A stretch of 64,000 nucleotides of DNA from Stygiobacter sp. RIFOXYC2_FULL_38_25 (GTDB lineage: Bacteria; Bacteroidota; Ignavibacteria; Ignavibacteriales; Melioribacteraceae): contig MHAZ01000021.1 in assembly GCA_001803165.1 (NCBI GenBank), positions 310,001 to 374,000 of the forward strand, in the 5' to 3' direction. Under the pieces are notes generated by a model, which worked only from the letters and a program-made list of their open reading frames with translations, made no database searches and was not told the DNA's origin. Made by a program: the position numbers and the translations under genes. Of the stretch, positions 24,467-33,117 are shown in pieces (position 1 is the stretch's first letter; each line of letters opens with the position of its first letter).

Positions 24467-27400
24467 TTATTTGAGAAGCATCATTTTCTTTACAAGTGTA
24501 AACCCTTCCGTACTCATTCTGTAAAAATAAACTCCGGAAGACATTCCCCGGCTTCGCTCGGAATTACTAATGTTAAACTTTGCGCTATACTTTCCGGCTT
24601 GCTTGAATTCGTTAACAAGCGTTGTTACTTCTCTGCCGAGAACATCGTAAACTTTTATTTCAACATTAGTTGCTTTAGGGATTGTATATTCAATTGTTGT
24701 TTCCGGGTTGAATGGATTTGGATAATTATTTGCCAGCGAGAAATTAAAAGGAAGATTTTCTTCACCGTTCTCAATTGCTGAAGCAGTTTGGTTGTAAACC
24801 TCAAACTCATAAATAGAATAACCGTATTCTGTTCCGCGTTTAGTGCCTATTAAACGAATATATCTTGCGCTCTCATTTACATTCCATTTTTCAACATTAC
24901 CGTTACCGTTTTTCTGTTCTACAACTTTCTTCCAGATAGATGCATCGTTAGAAGTTTCTATTACATATTCCTTTCCAAAAGCGGCTTCCCATGTAATTCT
25001 AATTTGATTGAAAGCTTGTTGCGCGCCGAGATCAATCATAAATATTTGCGGATCCGAAAATTCTGAAGACCACCGCGTTAAATAATTTCCGTCAACCGCC
25101 ATATCTCCCTTTAATGAGGAAACGATGTTGCCGGTACTATCTTTTTTAATCGTTGTAGTTGTTACAGTCCTCTTCAATGCTAAGTTAACAGCCGGTTTAT
25201 CATATACGCGTAACGTTTTTGTTTTTGTGTTATTTGTTTCAACCATCTCTGCTATCGCACTTTTATCATCAATAATAGCTTCAATTGTATATGTACCCGG
25301 CTTCCCTGCAATCCAATAATTTGTTTTGATGTCGGTAGTTTCACCAACATTTCCACAAACTAACGCCATTCCTCCTTTTGAAATAGAATCAGATAGTGCA
25401 ATTGAGTGACTAACAATTTTCCCATTTACCTTAAATGAAACTTCGTGGAAAGTTGCTTTCGGACTTGGACCTGTTCCGCGGTTCAATATAGTAGCAAGGA
25501 AAATTACTTTATCACCTTCTAACGGATAGCGAGGAACAGTATAAACGTTTGCTATTTGCAGATCCGGCAACGGCGGTCTATTGATTATATCAAACTTGCC
25601 GATAAAGACAAGATTATCAGATGAATTGCCAACGTAAAAAGTATATGGTCCAGGATCAATTTCATAGCTGTTGCTCTGCTGTCTAAAATAATAAAGCTCG
25701 TTTGGCGTTACGTTGAATGTTACTGTTTTTGTTTGACCAGGTTCTAAATAAATTTTTTGAAACCCTTTTAAATCTTTTTTGTTTCTTGTGATGAAGCCGG
25801 TACTTCCGCCAACATAAAACTGTACAACTTCTTCTCCGGCTCGGGTTCCGGAGTTAGTAACATCAACAGTAAACCAAATATTATCATCCCAATAAGCTCT
25901 TCCGGTGTGCGACATTTGGAAATTGCCAAAAGAAAATGTTGTGTAGCTTAATCCGTAGCCGAAAGCAAATTGAGGAATAGAGTTGTTTTTATCCAACCAG
26001 CGGTAGCCGCCGCCAACATTATTATCTAAATTGTTAGAGTTTCTATCCGGCAGCTGCGAATCTGTTAACGGCATAGAAACCGGAAGTTTACCGCTCGGGT
26101 TATAATCTCCAAACAATACTTGGGCAATTGCGTTGCCTCCCTCCTGTCCGGGATAAAATCCGTAGAGCAATCCTTTAACATCATTTACGAATGGCGTAAC
26201 CGTGCAAATTCCGCCGCTAATTAGAACAACAACAATGTTCTTGTTTACAGATGCAAGCAGCTTAATTAAATCTTTTTGTTTACCCGGTAACTCTATAGAA
26301 TTATTTGCTCTATCAAACCCTTCACCTTCTTGAGTTTGATCGAGCCCGCCGAAAAAGATTACTACATCGGCTTGGCTTGCATATGTAAGCGCGTTGTTTA
26401 AATCGGAAGCATAACTTGTTCCGCTTATTTCACAACCTTTTGCATATAAAACTTTTGCAGCTCCAACATACTTTTCAATTCCTTCTTTGGGAGACACTTT
26501 ATAGAAAGGATCCACCCAGCTGCTTCCGCTGCCATCTGTTTGCATTACCGCAGCATTTGGTCCTATCACAGCAATCTTTGCTACAGAATTTTTATTTAAT
26601 GGAAGAATATTATCTTGGTTTTTTAACAGCACTAAACTTTTTTTTCCGGCTTCAAGAGTAAGTAATTGATGAGCTGTACTGTTTACATCACCCGGATCGC
26701 CTTGAGGATAGTAATCCATCATTCCGGATAAATATTTTGCGCGTAGTACTCTTTTAACGGCGTTATCAACAACACTCTCAGCAAGCTTTCCGGTGTTAAC
26801 CAGATTTAGTATTCCTGTAGTTGGATCTTGATAAAGAGTTGAACCCATTTCAATATCACAACCGGCTTTCAGGGCATTTTCCGGAGTAGAGTAAATTGAA
26901 TTCCAATCGCTAACAACATAAAATGGAAATCCCCATTTGGTTCTAAGATTAGTTGTTAGCAAAGTAGAATTTTTTGCCGCACTAAACCCGTTGAGTGAAT
27001 TGTAAGAACTCATAACACTGAACGCGCCACCGTTCTGAATCGCTTCTCTAAATTGAAGTCCGTGCTGTTCAAGCAAATTTCTTTGAGAGAGTGTGTAGTT
27101 ATTTGTTGTTCTTCCGTTTTGTCTGTATTCAGTATAGAAATGTTTTATTGTAGCAATTGCCGGTGTTGTTTGAATTCCTAGTACAATAGCTGTATTTATT
27201 TTTGAATTTAAGAAAGGATCTTCGCTTGTACTTTCGGGTGTGCGTCCGTTACGCGGATCCAGAGTTAAATCTAAACATGGTCCCAGTGCCTGATGAATCC
27301 CCTTCCCGCGTAACTCTTTTCCCATTGCTTCGCCCACTCTGTAGGCAACATCAATATCCCATGTAGCCGCCATTCCAATTCCAACAGGAAATGAAGTCGC

Positions 27401-27646
27401 CATTCCATTTCGCACACCGTGCGGTCCATCAGACATAATAAATCCCGGAATGTTTAAGCGCGTGTTGTCCTGGGTATTAAATGAGCCTTCTTGATGAAGC
27501 TGCTTAACTTTTTCGGCAAGCGTCATTTTGGAAATTAGATCGTTAATCTTCTCATCAAGTGTCTGCGAAATTAAATTTGAATTTATGAGAAAGAGTAAAA
27601 CAAAAGTTGTTGTGATAAGCGTAAAATGGCGGAAAGGTTGAATCAT
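24467..27646 (-). CDS. Secreted multidomain GH3 beta-glucosidase (GH3-CARDB-F5/8C-T9SS)
   Basis: The start is placed at the ATG at 27646, which begins a clean signal peptide (MIQPFRHFTLITTTFVLL); an ATG seven codons upstream is also in frame. Domains in order: GH3 N-domain with nucleophile Asp in YVVSDWNS (about residue 247) and KHF motif, GH3 C-domain, fibronectin-III-like domain (TRAGEEVVQFYVG), CARDB domain (DLQIANVYTVPRYPLEGDKV), F5/8 type C carbohydrate-binding domain (MAVDGNYLTRWSSEFSDPQ), and a T9SS sorting domain (NNYPNPFNPETTIEYTIP). It hydrolyses beta-glucosides or xylosides at the cell surface. The sorting domain contains a nine-codon block (SNSERSRGM) that is a copy of the palindromic repeat found between genes. 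Confidence 0.93.
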   Translation of the reverse strand: MIQPFRHFTLITTTFVLLFLINSNLISQTLDEKINDLISKMTLAEKVKQLHQEGSFNTQDNTRLNIPGFIMSDGPHGVRNGMATSFPVGIGMAATWDIDVAYRVGEAMGKELRGKGIHQALGPCLDLTLDPRNGRTPESTSEDPFLNSKINTAIVLGIQTTPAIATIKHFYTEYRQNGRTTNNYTLSQRNLLEQHGLQFREAIQNGGAFSVMSSYNSLNGFSAAKNSTLLTTNLRTKWGFPFYVVSDWNSIYSTPENALKAGCDIEMGSTLYQDPTTGILNLVNTGKLAESVVDNAVKRVLRAKYLSGMMDYYPQGDPGDVNSTAHQLLTLEAGKKSLVLLKNQDNILPLNKNSVAKIAVIGPNAAVMQTDGSGSSWVDPFYKVSPKEGIEKYVGAAKVLYAKGCEISGTSYASDLNNALTYASQADVVIFFGGLDQTQEGEGFDRANNSIELPGKQKDLIKLLASVNKNIVVVLISGGICTVTPFVNDVKGLLYGFYPGQEGGNAIAQVLFGDYNPSGKLPVSMPLTDSQLPDRNSNNLDNNVGGGYRWLDKNNSIPQFAFGYGLSYTTFSFGNFQMSHTGRAYWDDNIWFTVDVTNSGTRAGEEVVQFYVGGSTGFITRNKKDLKGFQKIYLEPGQTKTVTFNVTPNELYYFRQQSNSYEIDPGPYTFYVGNSSDNLVFIGKFDIINRPPLPDLQIANVYTVPRYPLEGDKVIFLATILNRGTGPSPKATFHEVSFKVNGKIVSHSIALSDSISKGGMALVCGNVGETTDIKTNYWIAGKPGTYTIEAIIDDKSAIAEMVETNNTKTKTLRVYDKPAVNLALKRTVTTTTIKKDSTGNIVSSLKGDMAVDGNYLTRWSSEFSDPQIFMIDLGAQQAFNQIRITWEAAFGKEYVIETSNDASIWKKVVEQKNGNGNVEKWNVNESARYIRLIGTKRGTEYGYSIYEFEVYNQTASAIENGEENLPFNFSLANNYPNPFNPETTIEYTIPKATNVEIKVYDVLGREVTTLVNEFKQAGKYSAKFNISNSERSRGMSSGVYFYRMSTEGFTLVKKMMLLK
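24542..24568 (-). repeat. REP-like 27-nt repeat embedded in frame in the GH3 gene
   Basis: CATTCCCCGGCTTCGCTCGG plus AATTACT matches the extragenic unit seen at 8154-8180 (core GCTTCGCTCG with paired CATT/AATG-type ends). It is exactly 27 nt, adds nine codons, and keeps the frame. It falls between the beta strands of the sorting domain (KFNI ... SSGVYFYRM). Confidence 0.8.
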
Positions 27647-27740
27647 CTTATTACTCCAAATATGCATTTAAAAGGTCGGTTCTAAAATAAGAGTTTATTA
27701 AATCTAATACAGGCTTCTCTTTTAAGTAAGATAATTGCAA

Positions 27741-27792
27741 CATTGACGTTTACAGCTTGTTGCAACTTTGCAACATGTAAACAATGTCAATG
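27741..27792. promoter_or_regulatory. Interrupted 25+25 palindrome between divergent genes
   Basis: The left arm 27741-27765 and right arm 27768-27792 share, as inverted copies, CATTGAC, GTTTACA and TGTTGCAA, with small indels. It lies between the GH3 gene (minus) and the barrel gene (plus), so it may be an operator serving either or both. There is no T-run, which argues against a terminator. Confidence 0.5.
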
Positions 27793-27904
27793 CTGGTTTG
27801 GTTTAGTTTTCTGCCTCTAATAGTAAAATAGGACTTGGCATTCTATTTGAGTTTCTCACCGCATAATTACCATTTATCATTCAATCTATTAAGGAGGTTC
27901 AAAA

Positions 27905-28447
27905 ATGAAAAAAGTGCTGTTTACATTATTTGCAGTTGCTTTATTAGTTTCATCAACAACATTTGCACAAGGCTACAACCAAAAAGGAAAAGCATTAAAC
28001 ATTGGTGCCGGCTTCGGTTTTGCTGGTCTTGAGGGAGACGCTACCATTCCGCCGGTAAGTGTTGGTTTGCAATTTGGTTTAACGGATAAAATTTCTATTG
28101 GCGGTATTGTTGGTTATGCAGGTTCGAAATATGATTTCGGTTTCTTTGGAAAATCCTACGAATGGAAATACAGCTACATTATTGTTGGTGCTAGAGGTGA
28201 ATACCACTTTATGGAACCAAGCGATAAACTTGATGCTTATGCAGGCGCAACTGTTGGATACAATGTTGTAAGCGTAACAGAGCCAAGCAATTTAGGTTTG
28301 GGTGTATCTTATTCAGCAGCAGCAAGCTCGGTTCTTATTGGCTTTCATGTTGGTGCCCGTTATGCTGTTGGCAACAACTGGGGTGTTTTCGGCGAACTCG
28401 GTTACGGAATTGGTTATGTAACAGCCGGTGCATTCTTTAGATTATAA
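27905..28447 (+). CDS. Small outer-membrane beta-barrel protein
   Basis: A signal peptide (about 1-22, VALLVSSTTFAQG) is followed by alternating amphipathic strands with Gly/aromatic pairs (NIGAGFGFAGLEG, KISIGGIVGYAGSKYDFGF, NWGVFGELGYGIGYVTAGAF), ending in FFRL. At 180 residues it is an OmpA/OmpW-size eight-stranded barrel. A very strong SD (AAGGAGG) lies 8 nt before the ATG and a strong terminator follows, which fits a highly expressed monocistronic gene. Its function is unknown. Confidence 0.87.
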   Translation: MKKVLFTLFAVALLVSSTTFAQGYNQKGKALNIGAGFGFAGLEGDATIPPVSVGLQFGLTDKISIGGIVGYAGSKYDFGFFGKSYEWKYSYIIVGARGEYHFMEPSDKLDAYAGATVGYNVVSVTEPSNLGLGVSYSAAASSVLIGFHVGARYAVGNNWGVFGELGYGIGYVTAGAFFRL

Positions 28448-28482
28448 TTTTTCTCCAAATTCTCATACATACCTCCCATAAA

Positions 28483-28511
28483 GAAACCCGTCTGCTGACG
28501 GGTTTCTTTTT
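28483..28511 (+). terminator. Rho-independent terminator of the barrel gene
   Basis: Perfect 10-bp stem GAAACCCGTC/GACGGGTTTC with TGCT loop, followed by TTTTTAT. Confidence 0.92.
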
Positions 28512-28516
28512 ATCAA

Positions 28517-28553
28517 AAAAGAAGTCCGCTTCACAGTTTCCTATGAAGCGGAC
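28517..28553 (-). terminator. Rho-independent terminator of the small basic protein gene
   Basis: On the minus strand GTCCGCTTCA pairs with TGAAGCGGAC across a 10-nt loop, followed by TTCTTTTTTG. It stands back to back with the plus-strand terminator at 28483. Confidence 0.87.
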
Positions 28554-28582
28554 AGAGGGGTGTATGTATGGGTTAGGACAAA

Positions 28583-28909
28583 TTAACTTTTGTTTCTTCT
28601 TTCAAATCTGTTGTGCTTTTTTACAGAAATGTTTTTGTTCGCTCTTTTCTGCTCATGCTTAATATGATTTCTTTCACGCGATGTAACCACTCCATCTGTC
28701 TTCGCTATTCTCTTTTCCCTTTGAATGTGAATTTGCTGCTTGTTAAGCTGACGTGCTTCATGTTTGGTTAGTCCACCGCTTTTTACACCTTGATGAATTC
28801 TAGCTCTTTGATGTTTTTGGGCTTTATCTATTCCGGGTGTAGCTGTTTGTGCAAATATTAATGAAGAGGCTGTAATTACCATCAAACCAATTGCTATTAA
28901 CTTTTTCAT
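28583..28909 (-). CDS. Small secreted basic protein of unknown function
   Basis: A signal peptide (about 1-20) precedes 88 residues, strongly basic and helical. They contain two similar segments, RARIHQGVKSGGLTKHEARQL and EKRIAKTDGVVTSRERNHI (each about 20 long). This is the build of a family of hypothetical exported proteins, common in Bacteria, with a helix-loop-helix repeat of the form (D/S)G.(L/V)T..E. No metal-binding DxDxDG loop is complete. A strong terminator follows. I cannot assign a role. Confidence 0.78.
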   Translation of the reverse strand: MKKLIAIGLMVITASSLIFAQTATPGIDKAQKHQRARIHQGVKSGGLTKHEARQLNKQQIHIQREKRIAKTDGVVTSRERNHIKHEQKRANKNISVKKHNRFERRNKS

Positions 28910-29100
28910 TTCATCTCCGCAATTATTGTTTCTGCGGATTCGACATCGGCATTTGAAAAAGAGTTTAATCTTCGCCTAAGAATAAATTATTTGGCGCATT
29001 ATTATTGCCGTTGATGAACAAGGAATAGATTACAACGTACACAAACGATTATTACATTGAAGATACACGGACAAATGTTATAGGGAGATACTTCCTTGTG

Positions 29101-29748
29101 TCATTCATCTATAACTTGAAGGTATTTTGAAAATGATTGCGGAATATCCGCGCTAAATGTTTTTTCTGTACCGTTGATTTCTACAACGAGTTCTTTAGCA
29201 TGAAGCATTAAGCGTGGATATTTTTCTTGAACCATTTTCTCTCCGTAGCGCACATCTCCAACTATTGAATTGCCAATGTAATAAAGATGCACACGAAGCT
29301 GGTGTCTTCTTCCTGTTGTTGGATTCAATTCTATCAAAGTATAAGACGGGTATTTCTTGATCGCTTTATAAACTGTTTTGCTTGGTTTGCCCTTTGCTTC
29401 ATCAATCCCCATTCTCCCGGAGCCAAACTCGCGTATGGGTTTATTGATGGAACCTTCGTCCTTCATCATTTTGCCGTGAACCAGCGCTACATAACTTTTC
29501 TTAACTGTTCTTTCCGCAAATTGTTTGTTGAGCAATTTATGCGTTGCGGCATTCTTTGCATATATAATAACTCCACTCACTTCTTTATCCAGACGATGCA
29601 CAACGAAGACTTTTAACTTGCACCGCTTGGAAAGAATTGTTTGTAAATCTTCTTTCTCTCCCGCGCTATCGTGAATTGAAGCTAAACCTTCCGGCTTATT
29701 AACAACAATAATATCATTGTCTTCATAAAGAATTTCTAAGTCGTTCAT
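29101..29748 (-). CDS. RluA-family RNA pseudouridine synthase
   Basis: The 215-residue catalytic domain has the motif HRLDKEVSGVIIYAKN with catalytic D54 and the family start YEDNDIIVVNKPEGLASI. TGRRHQLRVHLYYIGNSIVGD completes the active site. The N-terminal S4 domain of RluC/D is missing, as in the short TruC/RluA-type enzymes. It converts uridine to pseudouridine in rRNA or tRNA. It is the last gene of the 29101-34113 operon, 6 bp after CutC. Confidence 0.92.
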   Translation of the reverse strand: MNDLEILYEDNDIIVVNKPEGLASIHDSAGEKEDLQTILSKRCKLKVFVVHRLDKEVSGVIIYAKNAATHKLLNKQFAERTVKKSYVALVHGKMMKDEGSINKPIREFGSGRMGIDEAKGKPSKTVYKAIKKYPSYTLIELNPTTGRRHQLRVHLYYIGNSIVGDVRYGEKMVQEKYPRLMLHAKELVVEINGTEKTFSADIPQSFSKYLQVIDE

Positions 29749-29754
29749 TTTTTC

Positions 29755-30498
29755 CTATCGTTTAATTGCGTTTACCATCGCCCGGATTCTTTCCGCAGAC
29801 GTAACCATTAAGTCATACTCTTCCATGCTTTTGGAATCGCTCATAGAAGTTCTTGTATTAACATAATTCATTTTGCTTCTTGCTTTCTCTCTCGCCGAAG
29901 CATGAATCTCTTTCACTCCGGTTTCTTCAACCACCTCTTTAATATTGATTTCGTTAACTCCGCCGCCCGGCATAATAATAATTTTGTCGCCGGCAAGTTC
30001 AACCAGTTTTTTCAAAGTTGGAATACCTTTGTGTACATCGGCTTCTTGCCCGGATGTAAGCAGCCGGTCAATGCAAAGCTCAATCAGAGTATTCAGCGCT
30101 TCTTCCGGTTCGCGAGTCATATCAAACGCACGGTGAAACGTAACACTCATTGGCTTAGCGGCTTCAATTAACTTTTGTGTTCTCGTTTTATCAATTGTCC
30201 CATCATCATTTAGAATACCAATTACAATTCCGTTAACTCCGGCTTGCTTGCAAAACTCAATATCACTCCGCATCACTTCAAATTCATAATCCGTATAAAG
30301 GAAATCTCCGCCGCGCGGACGGATAATTACATTTACCGGAATTTTTAATTTCTCCAACACGAGTTTAATCATCGCATAACTTGGAGTTATTCCCCCTTCG
30401 AGTAAATCTGCGCACAATTCAATTCTATCAGCGCCGCCGGCTTCAGCATTAATCGCGGATTCAACGGAATCAACACAAGCTTCAAAAAGTATTTTCAT
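29755..30498 (-). CDS. cutC: CutC-family protein
   Basis: The 247-residue TIM-barrel protein has the family motifs FEACVDSVESAINAEAGGAD, RIELCADLLEGGITPSY and VIIRPRGGDFLYTDYE. It also has VTFHRAFDMTREPEEAL and RLLTSGQEADVHKG. CutC has been linked to copper homeostasis, although its biochemical role remains unclear. Its start overlaps the stop of the esterase gene by 4 bp (ATGA). Confidence 0.95.
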   Translation of the reverse strand: MKILFEACVDSVESAINAEAGGADRIELCADLLEGGITPSYAMIKLVLEKLKIPVNVIIRPRGGDFLYTDYEFEVMRSDIEFCKQAGVNGIVIGILNDDGTIDKTRTQKLIEAAKPMSVTFHRAFDMTREPEEALNTLIELCIDRLLTSGQEADVHKGIPTLKKLVELAGDKIIIMPGGGVNEINIKEVVEETGVKEIHASAREKARSKMNYVNTRTSMSDSKSMEEYDLMVTSAERIRAMVNAIKR

Positions 30499-31352
30499 TT
30501 CTCAAACACCGATTTTAATCCGTGAGTAGCTATATAAGGAATTATTGTGTAGTGTGTTTCGTTTTTAGCTGTTTCTGTTGTCAATTTCAGTCCTTCGTAA
30601 TTGTGTTCTTTAATAGAACTAATCAATCTATTCCAAGGTTCTGTAAACGAAGAATCCTCCAGCGAACCAACGGTTGTGTAAACCGAAGCATTGAGTTTTA
30701 TATTTTTCTCAGCAAAGGCTTTTTCTTGTTTAAGAATGAGTTCATCATCAAACATTAGCGCCGGACTTATCATAACATACTTATTAAATAAGTTCGGTTC
30801 CTTAAATAAGGTGTAAAACACAAACAAACCCCCGAGCGAGTGACCAACGAAAGTTTTGTCATCTTTCTTGATTCTAAATTTAGATTCAACAAACGGAATC
30901 AGTTCATCCTTAATGAACCCGAGAAATTTTTCACCCACGCCGGAAACCGGAATTGCTAATTTTTCTTTTTCACTCTTCAGCTCGGTTGGAGTATAATCCC
31001 GCATGCGGTTATAATTGAATTCTTTAGAACCGCCTTCGGAAGAAATGCCGACTATGATTAACTCCGGCAACTCTTTGTTGTATGCAAGCAGTCTTACCAT
31101 TTGAGTCATTGTGCCGAAGGAAGAATATGCATCCAGCATAAACACAACCGGATAGTTGTCTTTTGTGTAATTATAACTGCCCGGCAGTGCTATATAAATT
31201 GGATAAAGATTCCCGTTGGTTACCGAAGTTATCTTATGAACTTCTGTTCTATTAATTGTAATAGGCGGAATCGTGCTTTCATTCTTTTCGCTTTGAGCGA
31301 AAAAATTAACCGCAAAAAGTAAGAACAAACCGATCAGGGCCCGTGTTTTCAT
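30495..31352 (-). CDS. Exported esterase D-like alpha/beta hydrolase
   Basis: The start at 31352 is chosen because it overlaps the upstream stop as ATGA and opens a good signal peptide (MKTRALIGLFLLFAVNFFAQ). The fold shows YPVVFMLDAYSSFG and the nucleophile elbow GHSLGGLF, with a C-terminal His in the THYTIIPYIATHGL region. This is the enterochelin-esterase/putative esterase family. It hydrolyses an ester in the periplasm; the substrate is unknown. Operon neighbours give no strong hint. Confidence 0.88.
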   Translation of the reverse strand: MKTRALIGLFLLFAVNFFAQSEKNESTIPPITINRTEVHKITSVTNGNLYPIYIALPGSYNYTKDNYPVVFMLDAYSSFGTMTQMVRLLAYNKELPELIIVGISSEGGSKEFNYNRMRDYTPTELKSEKEKLAIPVSGVGEKFLGFIKDELIPFVESKFRIKKDDKTFVGHSLGGLFVFYTLFKEPNLFNKYVMISPALMFDDELILKQEKAFAEKNIKLNASVYTTVGSLEDSSFTEPWNRLISSIKEHNYEGLKLTTETAKNETHYTIIPYIATHGLKSVFEK

Positions 31353-31966
31353 ATTACTTCCAAGCAATAAACTGGTTTTGAATTATACTCGGATTTAACA
31401 AATCCCATTTTCTTAAGATATCGCTCATGTTTTTTGTTGCCGGAATCGCTGTAAATCTTCTTAACATTTCTCCGTCTAAAGATTTCGGCGAAAACATATT
31501 TACCCATTTTGAAATCGCGGAAGCCGGGAATTGCGAAATCTAATTTCATATAAATCACATTCTGGTTAAGGTATTCAGAAATAACAAGTCCGGCGGGAAT
31601 GGTATCGCGCAGAACAAACATTACATGATAATTATCATTCGGCTCAAACTTAAAACTTGGAATAAACTTGCTGATTTCTTTTGCATGAAACTTTAGGAAA
31701 TAGTCGAGATACTCCGAGGTTGTTTCTACTTCAAGCACTCTGAAATATTCTTGTGCGCCGAAGATTTGTAATAGGTAGTAAATATCAATCAGCGCGATAA
31801 ATCCATTTAGAAAAAATACCGGATACGCGCCAATCAGGAATCCATAAGTTGAAAAACACGTTGCACCAACTAGATTTATAATTCTCAATCTTACTATTGA
31901 ACTCATCGTCAATGAAACAGCAACTACAACCGATGCGGCATAGCCAAATATCTGTAAAAAGGTCAC
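31349..31966 (-). CDS. YgjV-like membrane protein with GNAT-like C-terminal half
   Basis: The N-terminal about 80 residues contain three hydrophobic helices in the YgjV pattern (FGYAASVVVAVSLTMSSIVR, LVGATCFSTYGFLIGAYPV). The soluble C-terminal half ends YSDSGNKKHERYLKKMGFVK, a sequence typical of the last strands of GNAT acetyltransferases. Either it is a membrane-tethered acetyltransferase or the resemblance is only of fold. The stop overlaps the esterase start. Confidence 0.72.
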   Translation of the reverse strand: MTFLQIFGYAASVVVAVSLTMSSIVRLRIINLVGATCFSTYGFLIGAYPVFFLNGFIALIDIYYLLQIFGAQEYFRVLEVETTSEYLDYFLKFHAKEISKFIPSFKFEPNDNYHVMFVLRDTIPAGLVISEYLNQNVIYMKLDFAIPGFRDFKMGKYVFAEIFRRRNVKKIYSDSGNKKHERYLKKMGFVKSEYNSKPVYCLEVI

Positions 31967-31979
31967 TTTGTTTCTCTTT

Positions 31980-32441
31980 CTATTTTAACGGTTTAAAACT
32001 TCTTGTAGTGTACCCATACTCTTCATCCGCAGCTTGCGCAATTGGATCCACCCAGAGGTATTTCGGGAATCCATATTCGTTGTTGAATTGAACTTGAAAC
32101 GAATTGGGCTTATCGTTTTTCGCTTTGATTGCTGTTTCGAACAATTGGTCAACTGTCTTAAACCATTGCCAATGTTCTTGCGGGACTTGTATTACTCCGG
32201 CTGAATCTTGAACGCTGACTATTTTATTGTTCCGTACAAGTACAATCATTTTATCTCCGCCATAAAAGCAAAAGCATAATTGAGATTGAGTCATACTGTA
32301 ATCGGAAATTCCCAACGATTTCCACCGCGTGTAGTTTTCTTCCAACGAATCTGTAACTGGCTCAATTGCTTTATCAACACAGCCATAAGCAAGCACCAAC
32401 ATGAATCCCAATACAATTATTAAAATTTTATTTCTTGTCAT
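31980..32441 (-). CDS. DUF6174-like lipoprotein
   Basis: The signal peptide ends at a lipobox-like AYGC (Cys about residue 21 counting from the ATG at 32441). The mature part has WKSLGISDYSMTQSQLCFCF, then MIVLVRNNKIVSVQDSAG and PNSFQVQFNNEYGFPKYLWV. This is the DUF6174 layout in which a small beta domain presents a CxC. ATG 32453 is a four-codon-longer alternative. It lies 7 bp from the upstream gene and 13 bp from the downstream gene, inside the operon. Function is unknown. Confidence 0.78.
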   Translation of the reverse strand: MTRNKILIIVLGFMLVLAYGCVDKAIEPVTDSLEENYTRWKSLGISDYSMTQSQLCFCFYGGDKMIVLVRNNKIVSVQDSAGVIQVPQEHWQWFKTVDQLFETAIKAKNDKPNSFQVQFNNEYGFPKYLWVDPIAQAADEEYGYTTRSFKPLK

Positions 32442-32460
32442 ATTGCATCTCAACTTGTGG

Positions 32461-33117
32461 TCAATGCGAATCAGTTTTGAAAAAACTTACTGCACCGTCA
32501 TCTAAATCATAACGGGCGCCAATTACTTTAATTTTCTTTTCGTGTACAAACTCTTCCAAAATTGGTTTTGATTTTCTGATTTGTTCAACAACATTGTCCA
32601 CGTTTTGTTTAATTGAGTTCTCAAGCAAATCGCCTTTCTTTGACCGAGCTTTCTCTACCGCTCTCGCAATATTTGATACTAACGCTTTAATATGTCCGGG
32701 AGCTTCTCCTCCTTTAACAGTTGCATCAACAGCGCCGCAACGCTCATGCCCAAGCACAACAACAAGCGGCACTTTCAGATGTTCAACCGCATACTCGATG
32801 CTTCCCAAACCAATGTTATCAAGAATATTTCCGGCTGTGCGAATTACAAACAAATCTCCAATTCCTTGATCGAAAAGAATTTCCGGCGGAACGCGGGAAT
32901 CTGAACAAGTGATAACAACAGCAAATGGCTTTTGTCCTTTTGCAACCTCTTCTCTTCGAGCTTTTGTTTGATTTTGATGTTCCGGCTTACCGGCAACAAA
33001 TCTTTTGTTGCCATCTTGTAATTTTTTAAGAGACACATCGGCTTTCTGAGCAATCAAGCATAATGATGAACTGATCAAAAAAGTTAAAACGGCGAATACT
33101 ACTCTTGTAAATTTCAT
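32461..33117 (-). CDS. Beta-class carbonic anhydrase, exported, from internal start
   Basis: Read from the ATG at 33117 this is a 218-residue protein. It has a signal peptide (about 1-24, ending CLIAQK), the motif CSDSR at 71-75 and GHERCG at 123-128. These give zinc ligands C71, H124 and C127 and the D73/R75 dyad. It would hydrate CO2 in the periplasm. The SD AGGAGG is well placed. Many Bacteroidota encode such a periplasmic carbonic anhydrase as a separate gene, so I favour independent translation from this start. Confidence 0.78.
   Translation of the reverse strand: MKFTRVVFAVLTFLISSSLCLIAQKADVSLKKLQDGNKRFVAGKPEHQNQTKARREEVAKGQKPFAVVITCSDSRVPPEILFDQGIGDLFVIRTAGNILDNIGLGSIEYAVEHLKVPLVVVLGHERCGAVDATVKGGEAPGHIKALVSNIARAVEKARSKKGDLLENSIKQNVDNVVEQIRKSKPILEEFVHEKKIKVIGARYDLDDGAVSFFKTDSH

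Noticed and set aside
32594-32912. Several plus-strand reading frames opposite the carbonic anhydrase
   Set aside because: They mirror a strongly conserved coding strand and have no plausible SD or family.
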